Below, in pieces: positions 47,469-55,895 of a DNA stretch of 64,000 bases. Source of the stretch: Sphaerisporangium rubeum (lineage in GTDB: Bacteria > Actinomycetota > Actinomycetes > Streptosporangiales > Streptosporangiaceae); contig NZ_JACHIU010000001.1 in the NCBI RefSeq assembly GCF_014207705.1, positions 5,200,501-5,264,500 on the forward strand, given 5' to 3'. Made by a program: the position numbers and the translations under genes. Position 1 is the first letter of the stretch. Each line of letters starts with the position of its first letter. The notes under the pieces are model-generated. The model was not told the origin of the DNA. It did not search any database and saw only the letters and a list, made by a program, of their open reading frames with translations.

Positions 47469-48974
47469 GTGACCCAACTGGAGCCGTCCGGACCCGCGAC
47501 CAACCCCGCGATACCGGCCGCCGCCGGCCCGCCGGTCGTCCAGCCGCCTCCCGCGCAGGGAGGCGGGACGCCGGTGGCGGTGCTCCGCGGGCCGGGGACC
47601 GGGGTCGCGCTGACGCGGGTGACGGTCGTCACGCCGCGCAAGAGAGTCGACCTGGCCGTGCCGTCCGACCTGCCGCTGGCCCACGTGCTGCCGGGGATGC
47701 TCGGGGCCGCCGGGGAGACGGGGGACGACCCGGCGTACGTGTCCAGCGGGTGGGTGCTGCAACGGGTCGGCGGACGGCCGCTGGACGTGGACTCCGGCCT
47801 CGGCTCGCTCGGGGTGCGCGACGGCGAGGTGCTGTACCTCGTGCCGCGCGCGTCGGAACTGCCTGAGGCGGTGTTCGACGACGTGGCCGACACCATCGCG
47901 ACCGCCGTCAAGGAACGGGCCGGCCGCTGGCGTGAACGGCACACCCGGGCCACCGGGCTCGGCGCGGCGATCGCGTTCCTGCTGGCCGGAGCGCTCGCGC
48001 TGACCGTGGCGGGGCCGCCGTGGCAGCCGGCCGCGATCGTCTGCGGGGTGGCCGCGCTGCTGCTGACCGGCGGCGCGGCGGCGCTGTCCCGTGCTTTCGG
48101 CGACGCGGGGGCCGGGGCCGCCATCGGGTACACCGCGCTGCCGTACGCCTTCCTCGCCGGCATGTTCGCGCCGGCCCGCGACGTCGGCCTGCTGTGGTTC
48201 GGCGCGCCGAGTGTGCTCGCCGGGTTCGCCATGACGGCGCTCGCCGCCACCGTCGCCGGGTGGGCCGTCGCCGAGGGCCTGCCGGGCTACTTCGGTGTCG
48301 TCGTCGCCTCGCTCGCAGGTGCGGCGGGCTCGGCCGCGGTGATGGTCTGGGACGTCCCGGTTCCCGGCGCCGCGGCGGCCGTCGCCACCGTCGTGCTCGC
48401 CTGCACGCCGCTGATCCCGGCGTTGTCGTTCCGGCTGGCCCGCCTGCCGCTTCCCGCCGCGCCGGCGAACGCCGAGGAACTGCGCGCCGACACCGGTGAG
48501 CTCGACGGCCCCGACGTCAAACGGCGCGCGGTCGAGGCCGAGCGCTTCGCCACGGGCCTCACCGCCGGTGTGGCACTGGTCGCCTTCGCCGGCGAGGTGC
48601 TGCTGCTCGGCGCGGACGGCTGGGCCGCGCGCGCCACGCACGTGGTGCTCGCGCTGGCGCTGCTGGTGCGGGCCCGGGTCTTCCTCGGCGTCGGCCAGCG
48701 GCTGTGGCTGATCGCGGCGGGGACGGCGGGGCTGGTGCTCTTCCTCGTCGCCGTGGGGCTCACCGGCCAGAAAGCGGCCCTGCTGATCGCTCCCGCGCTA
48801 CTGGTGGCCGGCGCGGTGGCGACCGGCGCCGGCCTGTTCCTGTCCACCGAGCGGCCGACGCCGTTCTGGGGCCGCGCCGGCGACGTACTGGAGTTCGTGC
48901 TGGTCATGGCGCTGTTCCCGCTGACGCTCGCCGTACTGGACGTCTACTCCTGGGTACGCGGCCTGGCCGGCTGA
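47469..48974 (+). CDS. eccD: T7SS membrane channel protein EccD
   Basis: This 501-residue integral membrane protein has an N-terminal ubiquitin-like domain (about 45-130, from ALTRVTVVTPRKRVDLAVP to LYLVPRASELPE) and about eleven membrane helices, the EccD plan. It forms the central part of the T7SS channel. Helices are Ala/Leu/Gly-rich with short charged loops, one longer loop near residues 325-360. The GTG start has no ribosome-binding site and may be leaderless. It is divergent from eccC and followed by a YbaB-like gene. Confidence 0.92.
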   Translation: MTQLEPSGPATNPAIPAAAGPPVVQPPPAQGGGTPVAVLRGPGTGVALTRVTVVTPRKRVDLAVPSDLPLAHVLPGMLGAAGETGDDPAYVSSGWVLQRVGGRPLDVDSGLGSLGVRDGEVLYLVPRASELPEAVFDDVADTIATAVKERAGRWRERHTRATGLGAAIAFLLAGALALTVAGPPWQPAAIVCGVAALLLTGGAAALSRAFGDAGAGAAIGYTALPYAFLAGMFAPARDVGLLWFGAPSVLAGFAMTALAATVAGWAVAEGLPGYFGVVVASLAGAAGSAAVMVWDVPVPGAAAAVATVVLACTPLIPALSFRLARLPLPAAPANAEELRADTGELDGPDVKRRAVEAERFATGLTAGVALVAFAGEVLLLGADGWAARATHVVLALALLVRARVFLGVGQRLWLIAAGTAGLVLFLVAVGLTGQKAALLIAPALLVAGAVATGAGLFLSTERPTPFWGRAGDVLEFVLVMALFPLTLAVLDVYSWVRGLAG

Positions 48975-49078
48975 CGACGGGTGTCGATCGGTGACAGCCA
49001 GGTCGGTTGATCACGGTTCATAGGGATTTGGGGCCTCTGCGGGGTAAAGTGCCTGCGAGGCGACGGAGGTTGGTTCGC

Positions 49079-49492
49079 GTGATGGACTTCGGTGACTTCG
49101 CCCACATCGACGCCGAGAAACTGCTGCGCGGCACGCAGGAACAGTTCGCGCGACTGGAGGAGGTCCAGCGGCGCACCGGCGCGCTGACCGGTGTCGCGAG
49201 CGACGGAAACGCGCTGGTCACCGCCGAGTACACCCAGGAAGGGCTGCGCGACCTGCGGCTCGACCCCGCGGCCATGCGCCTGTCCGCCGAGGACCTCGCC
49301 GACCTGATCAAGCAGGTCATCGCCGCGTCCGCCGACGACCTGCGCGAGAGAGCCGTGGCCCTGATGAGCGAGGTACTCGGCTCACCGGCCGAACCGGCGC
49401 CGCACACCACCCCCCTCGGCCAGACCACCGTCCGCACCTACGAAGAGGCGATGGCCCGCCTCGACACCCTCCGCCGCCGCCTGGACCCGTGA
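49079..49492 (+). CDS. YbaB/EbfC-like protein (T7SS-associated), copy 3
   Basis: This 137-residue protein starts at GTG 49079, 8 nt after GGAGGT; an ATG immediately follows as an alternative. N-terminal helix EEVQRRTGALTGV, beta segment NALVTAEYTQEGLRDLRLDP and C-terminal helix match the two copies at 29.0 and 30.8 kb. It lies between eccD and eccB, as related genes do in other actinobacterial T7SS loci. Its role there is unknown. Confidence 0.72.
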   Translation: MMDFGDFAHIDAEKLLRGTQEQFARLEEVQRRTGALTGVASDGNALVTAEYTQEGLRDLRLDPAAMRLSAEDLADLIKQVIAASADDLRERAVALMSEVLGSPAEPAPHTTPLGQTTVRTYEEAMARLDTLRRRLDP

Positions 49493-49535
49493 CCGGGTCC
49501 GGCGACACGGCCCTTGGCGGCCACCGGAGCGTGGG

Positions 49536-50039
49536 TCACCGCCGGTCTCGGTGATCCCCGGGTTCCGGCACGTCCGGCGGTGGCACCGGGGGCCGGGACG
49601 GGTCCGGCGGGCCGGGGATGTCGGGCCGCGGCACCGGCGGCCGCTCCGGGTCAGGCGGGCCCGGGACGCCGGGTGACGGCACCGGCGGCGTGGACGGATC
49701 AGGCGGGCCAGGCACCGGTGGCCGCGGGCCGGGGTTCCACGGCAGGTCGGGATTCGGTCCCGGAGGCGCGCTCGGGAACCCGGGCAGGTCGGGGTCCGGC
49801 ACCGGGGGTGCGGCGGGGCCGGGACGGCCCGGCAGATCCGGGTCGGGGACCGGTGGCGGGACCGGGTCCGGCCGGCCGGGCAGGTCCGGGTTCGGGACCG
49901 GCGGGACGTCCGGGTCCGGCTGACCGGGGAGGTCCGGGTTCGGTATCGGGGGCACGGTCATGCCGTGCGGGCTCGGCAGGGGTGCCGCAGGTGCGGCGAG
50001 GTCGTGATGCGGCGCCGCTCCGGCTTCTCGTACGTTCAT
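49536..50039 (-). CDS. Proline-rich repeat protein
   Basis: The 167-residue frame starts at ATG 50039, 6 nt after GGAGG. After about 35 residues it consists of imperfect 14-15-residue repeats of the form PPVPDPDLPGRPDP. It lies on the opposite strand between two T7SS genes without overlapping either, which supports a real gene. It has no signal peptide, Cys or membrane segment and would be an extended, acidic Pro-rich chain. Whether it is secreted through the T7SS or a spacer protein is unknown; the opposite strand gives a Gly-rich frame that I judge less likely. Confidence 0.5.
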   Translation of the reverse strand: MNVREAGAAPHHDLAAPAAPLPSPHGMTVPPIPNPDLPGQPDPDVPPVPNPDLPGRPDPVPPPVPDPDLPGRPGPAAPPVPDPDLPGFPSAPPGPNPDLPWNPGPRPPVPGPPDPSTPPVPSPGVPGPPDPERPPVPRPDIPGPPDPSRPPVPPPDVPEPGDHRDRR

Positions 50040-50191
50040 CGTCCGCCTCCGTCCGTGTCCGGGGCCCACCTCACACTACCCACCGGGGAAGCGTTCACTG
50101 ATCCGGTGATCCCGGCGTCGCCGGCGAGACGTCCCTTCTATGCTGTCGGCACGCGCCACAGGGGGCGCGCGGCGTCGCGAGAGGTGGTGGC

Positions 50192-51631
50192 ATGCAGACC
50201 CGCCGTGATCTGTACCAGGCGCACCGCCTGATGACGCAGCGCCTCGGCATGGCGCTGCTGCAAGGTGAGCCCGACGTCCCCGAGTCGCCGATGCGGCGGC
50301 ACAACGTGGCGATGTTCTGCGGCGTGCTCGTGGCGGTCCTCGTCACGGCCGCGTTCGGCGTCTGGGGGCTGCTGCGGCCCGGCGGCGCGACCGCGCTCAC
50401 CGAGCCCGGCACGCTCATCGTCGAGGAGGGCACCGGCGCCACGTACGTCTACAGCAAGGCCGAGGAGCGGCTGATACCGGTCGCCAACTACACCTCGGCC
50501 CGCCTGCTGCTCGGCACCGCCACCGTGACCGTGCGCACCGTGTCACCGGCCTCGCTCGCGGGTTTCTCCCGCGGCACGCTGGTCGGCATCGCCGGGGCCC
50601 CGGAGTCGCTGCCGGCGCCGGACCGGCTGGTGCGGGGTCCCTGGTCGGCGTGCGTGGCGGAGACCACCGGGTCCGGCGGCGCGCGGCGGCCGTACGTCAC
50701 GCTGGTCGGCGGCATGGCGGTCGGCGGCCGGCCCTTCGGGAACGGCGCCATGGTCGCCGACGACGGCCAGCAGTCGTGGGTGATCCTGGCCGACCGCCGC
50801 ATGCGGATCGGCGACGCCGGGGTGCGCGCGCTGACGGCGAGCCGGCCGCGCCAGGTGCCGGCGTCGTGGCTCAACGCGCTGCCGATCGGCCCGGACTTCA
50901 CGGGCCCCCGTGTCGCCGGCCGCGGCAAGCGCATGCGCGGTCCCGACGGCCTGCCGTCCGCGGTGGGCCGTGTCTACACGGTGCCGGCGGTGACCGGCGG
51001 GGACGCCAGGTGGTACGTCCTGCTGCGCGACGGTCTCGCGCCGATCTCGCAGACGCAGGCGACGCTGATGCTGCAGGACCCGGCGAGCCAGGCCGCGTAC
51101 GGACGTGGCCGCATGCGGCCACTTGAGGTGGACGCGGCCCGCGCCAACGCCTTCCCGCAGTCGCGCACGTCGCTCGCCGCCGACGGGCTTCCCGCCACGA
51201 TGCCGCGGATCGAGACGCCGGACCCCGCCGCGCCGCTGTGCGCGGTGTACGCCGACACCGAGAAGGGCTCCACCCGCGCGAGCCTCACCATCGGCGGACG
51301 CCTCGCGATGCCGGCGCCGGCGGCCGCAGGCGCGGATCCCGACCACGTGGACCAGGTGCTGCTGCCGCCGGGTGGCGCGGTGCTCGCCGGGCTGCTGCCG
51401 GGTGACGGCCAGGCGCAGGCGGTGCGGGACCACTGGCTGATCACCGACCAGGGCCGGCGGTTCGCGCTCGCCTCGGCCGACGTGCTCGCCATACTCGGGT
51501 ACGACGCGGCGCACGTGACGCCGGTACCCGCGCACCTTCTGCACCTGATCCCCGAGGGCCCGGCGCTGGACCCGGCGGCGGCGCGGGTGCCGGTGCCGGC
51601 CGGGGGGACGCCGTCGGCGCAGGTCCAGTGA
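50192..51631 (+). CDS. eccB: T7SS membrane protein EccB
   Basis: This 479-residue protein has a short cytoplasmic start (MQTRRDLYQAHRLMTQRLGMALL), one membrane helix (about 40-62) and a large extracytoplasmic domain with internal repeats and two cysteines (GPWSACVAE, APLCAVYAD) likely to be disulphide-bonded. This is the standard EccB plan. It forms the outer ring of the T7SS channel with EccC and EccD. It is divergent from the Pro-rich gene across 152 bp and followed by the Esx genes. Confidence 0.94.
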   Translation: MQTRRDLYQAHRLMTQRLGMALLQGEPDVPESPMRRHNVAMFCGVLVAVLVTAAFGVWGLLRPGGATALTEPGTLIVEEGTGATYVYSKAEERLIPVANYTSARLLLGTATVTVRTVSPASLAGFSRGTLVGIAGAPESLPAPDRLVRGPWSACVAETTGSGGARRPYVTLVGGMAVGGRPFGNGAMVADDGQQSWVILADRRMRIGDAGVRALTASRPRQVPASWLNALPIGPDFTGPRVAGRGKRMRGPDGLPSAVGRVYTVPAVTGGDARWYVLLRDGLAPISQTQATLMLQDPASQAAYGRGRMRPLEVDAARANAFPQSRTSLAADGLPATMPRIETPDPAAPLCAVYADTEKGSTRASLTIGGRLAMPAPAAAGADPDHVDQVLLPPGGAVLAGLLPGDGQAQAVRDHWLITDQGRRFALASADVLAILGYDAAHVTPVPAHLLHLIPEGPALDPAAARVPVPAGGTPSAQVQ

Positions 51632-51806
51632 GGTGCATGGGATTCGGTGGGCCATAGGGGCCGAGAACTGTTATTGACGTGTAATGTGACGCATGTCCAC
51701 CATGTGGGGATTGATCCTAGTGTTGCAGTGATCAGGCGGGGGCCGGCGACGTGTTCCTTATGGCGGCCACTGCGAGAACGGCACCGGCCGTACATGGAGG
51801 TAACCC
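51632..51806 (+). promoter_or_regulatory. Probable promoter region of the esx operon
   Basis: This 175-bp gap is locally AT-richer and contains TTGACG (51674), TAATGT (51681) and TAGTGT (51718), but no pair with ideal spacing. It probably carries the promoter for the strongly expressed esx genes that follow. A 12-codon frame (51693-51731) is not supported further. Confidence 0.35.
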
Positions 51807-52124
51807 ATGGCACAGCAACAGACCGCCGCCAATCTCCCTCAGATCGTCGAGGCCGCCAAGCGGACCGAGAACGCGCACGGGCTGATCGGCAGCATCCAGA
51901 CCCAGCTGCAAGGACACGTGGCGGACCTCCGGGCCGGCTGGGGCGGGCAGTCCGGCATGGCCTTCGAGTCGGTGTACAACTCGTGGAACACCGAGCTCGG
52001 CGTCGTGCTGCGTGAGCTCGGCGAACTCGCGCGGAAATTGCACACGGTCGAGGCGAAGTACCGCACCACCGAGGCCGAGCAGGCCGGTGTCGCGACCCGC
52101 CTGTCGGCGAACATCAACGCCTGA
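51807..52124 (+). CDS. WXG100 family protein (EsxA/B-like)
   Basis: This 105-residue helical hairpin has the WXG turn in LRAGWGGQSGMAF (about residues 44-56). GGAGGT lies 6 nt before the ATG. Such proteins form heterodimers with a second WXG100 protein and are exported by the EccBCD channel. The partner is likely the gene 29 bp downstream. No signal peptide, as expected. Length and charge are typical. Confidence 0.93.
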   Translation: MAQQQTAANLPQIVEAAKRTENAHGLIGSIQTQLQGHVADLRAGWGGQSGMAFESVYNSWNTELGVVLRELGELARKLHTVEAKYRTTEAEQAGVATRLSANINA

Positions 52125-52152
52125 TCGCGACCCACGACCGACGGAGACCATC

Positions 52153-52464
52153 ATGGCGATCAACAACGACGTCGACCGTACGCTCGTCAACTTCGGCAGC
52201 ATGGCCGCCGGCCGGCAGGACTTCGCGCGCCAGTGGCAGGCCATGGAAGGCACGCTCCAGCAGCTCGAAGGCGAACTCGACCGGCTGCTCGGCGAGTGGG
52301 ACGGCGAGGCGCGCAACGCCTACTGGGCCGCACGCGCGCAGTGGGACGCCGCGTCCGGCCGCATGGCGGCGCTGCTCAACCAGCTCGGCGCGGTGATCGA
52401 GCAGGGACACGAGAACTTCTCGCTCACGGAGAAGGCCAACGTCTCGATGTTCGACGGCCGCTGA
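52153..52464 (+). CDS. WXG100 family protein, partner of preceding gene
   Basis: This 103-residue protein has two helices around the turn LLGEWDGEARNAYW (about residues 47-60), a WxG (WDG) motif, and ends FDGR. GGAG lies 6 nt upstream. It is the second member of the Esx pair. Its C-terminal NVSMFDGR could carry part of the export signal, which in this family sits on one partner; a YxxxD/E motif is not obvious. Confidence 0.9.
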   Translation: MAINNDVDRTLVNFGSMAAGRQDFARQWQAMEGTLQQLEGELDRLLGEWDGEARNAYWAARAQWDAASGRMAALLNQLGAVIEQGHENFSLTEKANVSMFDGR

Positions 52465-52533
52465 CAGCGGGCCGTCCCGGCAGGCAGGCCGTCCCGGCGC
52501 GCGATGACCGGCGGCCGCGCGAGGGGAACAGTG

Positions 52534-52932
52534 ATGAGCGACAACGGCGGCAGCGCCTTCGCGTACGACGGGTGGCGGCTCGACCCCAAGTGGCCGGGGA
52601 TCAAGGTCGGCGACGGGGTCGACCTGCACCACCCCTCGGTACGCAACCTGCTGAAGGCCCTGCGTGAGGACGTGGAGCGCCTCAAAGGGGTGGGGGCCGG
52701 CACGCCGCAGCACCTGCGCGCGTACGGCAAGGTGACCACATCCCACGTCGGCGAGTGGGACGCGGCGCAGCAACTCGGCGTGGTCTTCGACCAGGGACAC
52801 ACGGCGATCACGACCGGCTACGACAAGCTGGTCGCGCAGTACGAGGCCGCGATCGCCGTGATCGAGGCGGCGTTCCAGAACATCGGTAGGGCCGAGCACG
52901 CCAGCGATGTCGGCCTCAAGGACCTGACGTAG
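52534..52932 (+). CDS. T7SS-associated helical protein
   Basis: The 132-residue protein starts at ATG 52534 after GAGGGG. It has an N-terminal region with YDGWRLDPKWPGI, then helices VRNLLKALREDVERLK and TTGYDKLVAQYEAAIAVIEAAF. The YDKLVAQYEAA segment resembles helices of secreted WXG-like proteins. I do not recognise a named family. Its place between the esx pair and the PPE-like gene, 15 bp before the latter, suggests it is co-secreted or a chaperone. Confidence 0.72.
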   Translation: MSDNGGSAFAYDGWRLDPKWPGIKVGDGVDLHHPSVRNLLKALREDVERLKGVGAGTPQHLRAYGKVTTSHVGEWDAAQQLGVVFDQGHTAITTGYDKLVAQYEAAIAVIEAAFQNIGRAEHASDVGLKDLT

Positions 52933-52947
52933 CCGAGGTGGGTGGAC

Positions 52948-54273
52948 ATGGGCCGGATCAGCGAGATACAGGCCATCAAGGCGGGGACCGCCGCGCCGCA
53001 CGGAGACCCGAGCACGTACGGCGGCGTCGAGAGCGTGCGCTCGAAGATCGAGAACACCGACCCCGACTGGCTGAGCACGGCGGGGAACGCCTACATCCGC
53101 GCGGCCGGCATGCTGGAGGACACCTACCAGTTGCTGGAGTCCGTGGCGGGGACGATGGCGGGCCACTGGCGGGACAAGTCCTCCGGTGAGGCGCAGAAGG
53201 CGCTGCAGATGCTGCACGCCACGGCGCGCGAGCTGGCGTACCGGGCCCGCGAGGTGGGTGCCGCGCACAACGACTACGCCGCCGACCTGCGCGAGGCCAA
53301 GGCCAACCTGCCGACCAGCGGCTGGTTCACCTGGGACGACGACATCGGCGCCAACTGGAAGACCATCTCGCCGATCACCATCATCGAGGGAGCCATCACC
53401 GGCGATACCCAAAGTGACAACGACAAGGCCCGGGAGCACCTGGAGCGCCTCAACCAGCGCATCACCGCCGTCTACCAGACCCTCCCCCAGCAGGTCACGA
53501 TGGTCCTCCCCGACCCCGGTCCCCCCACCGCTCCCCCACTGACCCAGGCCGGCTACCCAGGCGGCGGTGGCGGCGGCTACGGAGGCGGTGGCGGCGGCTA
53601 CGGCGGCGGCTCCGGCTTCGGCGGAACAGGCGGCATGCCGAGCTACGGCGGCGTCCGCACCCCGAACACCGACGACCTCTTCCCCGGCGGTGTCCACCCC
53701 GGCACCGGCCTCCCCGGCACCGGCGGCCCCGGCGCAGACCTCCCCGGCGCGGGCGGCCCCGGTTCCGGCGGTACCGGCGGCGTCCCCGGCACGGGTCTGC
53801 CAGGCGACGGCGACTCCCCCGGCAACGGCCCGGCCGTACCCCCCGGCTCCACCGGCGGCACCGGCCTCAACCCGAACGACCCAAGGGCCACCGGCCTGGC
53901 CGGCGCCACCCCTCCACCCGTCCCCCCACCGAACGCCACCACCCTCCCCACCGTCCCGACCTCCCTGACCCCACCGACGACCCTTCCCCCAGGCACCACC
54001 CCCCTGGGAACCGGCCCACTCGGCACCACCCCGTTCACCGCGGGCCCCCTGGGCCCAGGCACCGCCTACGGAGGCGCCGCCACCGGAGCGGCAGGCCAGG
54101 CGGCCCTCGCCGGCCGCGCCGCCGCCGGCACCCCCCTCGGCGGCATGCCCTTCATGCCCATGGGCGGCACCCCAGGCGAAGGCGACCGGGAACGCGAACG
54201 CACGACCTGGCTCACCGAGGACGAGAACGTCTGGGGCGGCGACACGACCGTGGCCCCCCCGGTCATCACCTGA
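52948..54273 (+). CDS. PPE/WXG-like T7SS substrate with Gly/Pro-rich tail
   Basis: This 441-residue protein has a helical N-terminal domain (1-190) with DPDWLSTAGNAYIRAAGMLE and GHWRDKSSGEAQKALQML, a WXG-like turn. A Gly- then Pro/Thr-rich tail (190-400) follows. It ends with the conserved TWLTEDENVWGG ... APPVI motif seen in actinobacterial T7SS substrates. It starts at ATG 52948, shortly after GAGGTGGG. It closes the esx operon before a strong terminator. PPE-like role is inferred from fold and context. Confidence 0.82.
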   Translation: MGRISEIQAIKAGTAAPHGDPSTYGGVESVRSKIENTDPDWLSTAGNAYIRAAGMLEDTYQLLESVAGTMAGHWRDKSSGEAQKALQMLHATARELAYRAREVGAAHNDYAADLREAKANLPTSGWFTWDDDIGANWKTISPITIIEGAITGDTQSDNDKAREHLERLNQRITAVYQTLPQQVTMVLPDPGPPTAPPLTQAGYPGGGGGGYGGGGGGYGGGSGFGGTGGMPSYGGVRTPNTDDLFPGGVHPGTGLPGTGGPGADLPGAGGPGSGGTGGVPGTGLPGDGDSPGNGPAVPPGSTGGTGLNPNDPRATGLAGATPPPVPPPNATTLPTVPTSLTPPTTLPPGTTPLGTGPLGTTPFTAGPLGPGTAYGGAATGAAGQAALAGRAAAGTPLGGMPFMPMGGTPGEGDRERERTTWLTEDENVWGGDTTVAPPVIT

Positions 54274-54288
54274 AGCCGGATAAACGCC

Positions 54289-54325
54289 AAGGGTGCCCGC
54301 CTGCGAGTCGCAGGCGGGCACCCTT
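54289..54325 (+). terminator. Strong terminator of the T7SS esx operon
   Basis: A nearly perfect hairpin: arms AAGGGTGCCCGCCTGCGA and TCGCAGGCGGGCACCCTT, with a single central base, followed by TTTG. It lies 15 bp after the PPE-like gene. A second GC-only hairpin follows near 54330-54370. Confidence 0.92.
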
Positions 54326-54602
54326 TGTGGCGTCGGGGCCCCGGCCGGCTCGGCCGGCCGGGGGCCCTGACGTATCCCCCCAGCCCTTACGGCGTGCCGC
54401 GAACCCCTCCTCGGCACACCGCCCCCTACCGGCGCCCCGAGCCATTGGGCGCCTGGAAGAAAGGTGTCACGAGCCGCTTGCAATCCACTTAAAAGGTACT
54501 TGCCGCACCCTTCACGCATGTCACTCGAAGCTGGTCATTCAGGGTGAAGGGGAGAGATGACAACCGACGGGACACTCTGGGGCCGACGGTGGCGCAGACG
54601 GG
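54326..54602. other. Intergenic region with hairpins and an AT-richer stretch
   Basis: After the terminator lie two further stem-loops: GGGGCCCCGGCCGG with its complement (about 54333-54368), and GGCGCCC/GGGCGCC (54431-54437, 54447-54453). An AT-richer segment (54477-54505, with TTGCAA and TAAAAGG) may hold a promoter for the small frame at 54557. It marks the junction between the accessory block and the conserved corC side. Confidence 0.5.
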
Positions 54603-54658
54603 TCAGTCGGTCTCGGCGGTGGTGGAGACGGGCTGGCGGTGGACGACCACGGTGCTGA
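54557..54658 (+). CDS. Possible 33-residue Arg/Trp-rich small ORF
   Basis: The frame starts [20 protein letters not shown] directly after GAAGGGGAGAG, a very strong ribosome-binding site, and ends at 54658, antisense to the last 56 bases of corC. Its Arg/Trp-rich composition recalls cationic peptides but may only reflect antisense GC-rich codons. It is a weak candidate. Confidence 0.25.
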   Translation: MTTDGTLWGRRWRRRVSRSRRWWRRAGGGRPRC

Positions 54659-55895
54659 TGCGGTTGCGGCGGCCGGCGGTGGTCTCGGCGGTCAGGCTCA
54701 GGCCGTCGACGAGGGCCTGGGAACCGGCGATGGGGACGCGGCCGAGCGCGTGAGCCAGGAGGCCGCCTACGGTGTCGACGTCCTCGGTGTCGATCTCGGT
54801 GTCGAAGAGCTCGCCGAGCTCGTCCACCGAGAGGCGCGCGGTCACCCGTGCGCCGCCGTCGTCGAGCCATTCGACGCGCGGGGTCTCCTGGTCGTACTCG
54901 TCGGTGATCTCGCCGACGATCTCCTCCAGGACGTCCTCGATGGTGACCAGGCCCGCGGTGCCGCCGTACTCGTCGATGACGATGGCCAGGTGGATCTGGC
55001 GGGCCTGCATCTCGCGCAGCAGCTCGTCGATGGGCTTGCTGTCGGGGACGTAGGTGGCGGGACGCATGATCGACTCGACCTTCTCCCGCTCGGTCTCGCC
55101 GTTGTCGCCGGACTCGTGGACGCGGCGCACGATGTCCTTCAGGTAGGCGATGCCGACCACGTCGTCCTCGTTCTCCCCCGCCACGGGGATGCGGGAGAAC
55201 CCGCTGCGCAGCGCGAGGGACAGCGCCTGCGCCAGGGTCTTGCCGCGCTCGATGAACACCATGTCCGTACGCGGCACCATCACCTCACGGACGATGGTGT
55301 CGCCGAGCTCGAACACCGAGTGGATCATCTGCCGCTCGTCGGGCTCGATGACGCGCCGCTCCTCGGCGAGGTCCACGAGGTCGCGCAGCTCCGCCTCGGA
55401 GGTGAACGGGCCGTCACGGAAACCCTTGCCAGGCGTCAGAGCGTTGCCGAGCAGGATCAGCAGCTTCGGCAGCGGGCCGAAGATACGGGTCAGGCCGTAC
55501 ACGACGGGTGCGCTGGCCAGCGCGATCGGCTCGGCGTGCTGGCGGCCGAGCGTGCGCGGGGACACCCCGACGATGACGTAACTGATCACGATCATGACGC
55601 CGGCCGCGGCGGCGTACGCCTGGCCCTCGTCGCCGAGCATGTCGATGAACAGCAGCGTCGCGATCACCGTGGCGCCGAGCTCGCAGCTCAGCCGCAGCAA
55701 CAGCAACAGGTTGAGGTAGCGCGGCGGGTCGGCGACGATCGCCTGCAGGCGGTGCGCGCTGCGCGTCCCCCTGCGTGCGAACTCCTCGGCGCGCACCCGC
55801 GAGATGCGCGCCAGCGCCGTCTCCGCGCTGGCGATCAGTCCGCCGACGATGATGAGGACGACGGCGGCGAACAACCATCCGGTGGGAGAACTCAC
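54603..55895 (-). CDS. CNNM/CorC-type hemolysin-family membrane protein
   Basis: This 430-residue protein has a DUF21 membrane domain (about 1-190, four helices), two CBS domains (about 205-330, with [12 protein letters not shown] and [20 protein letters not shown]) and a C-terminal CorC_HlyC domain. The family mediates Mg2+/Co2+ efflux or homeostasis. The GTG at 55895 overlaps the ybeY stop (GTGA). One of four tightly packed genes (phoH-ybeY-corC and, elsewhere, cdd-era). The accessory block begins just downstream. Confidence 0.92.
   Translation of the reverse strand: MSSPTGWLFAAVVLIIVGGLIASAETALARISRVRAEEFARRGTRSAHRLQAIVADPPRYLNLLLLLRLSCELGATVIATLLFIDMLGDEGQAYAAAAGVMIVISYVIVGVSPRTLGRQHAEPIALASAPVVYGLTRIFGPLPKLLILLGNALTPGKGFRDGPFTSEAELRDLVDLAEERRVIEPDERQMIHSVFELGDTIVREVMVPRTDMVFIERGKTLAQALSLALRSGFSRIPVAGENEDDVVGIAYLKDIVRRVHESGDNGETEREKVESIMRPATYVPDSKPIDELLREMQARQIHLAIVIDEYGGTAGLVTIEDVLEEIVGEITDEYDQETPRVEWLDDGGARVTARLSVDELGELFDTEIDTEDVDTVGGLLAHALGRVPIAGSQALVDGLSLTAETTAGRRNRISTVVVHRQPVSTTAETD

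Noticed and set aside
51693-51731. 12-codon leader-like frame upstream of the esx genes
   Set aside because: No ribosome-binding site and no amino-acid bias that would suggest a leader peptide.
52114-54519. 801-codon minus-strand frame
   Set aside because: Antisense to the esx pair and the PPE-like gene; Gly/Ala/Arg-rich with no domain.
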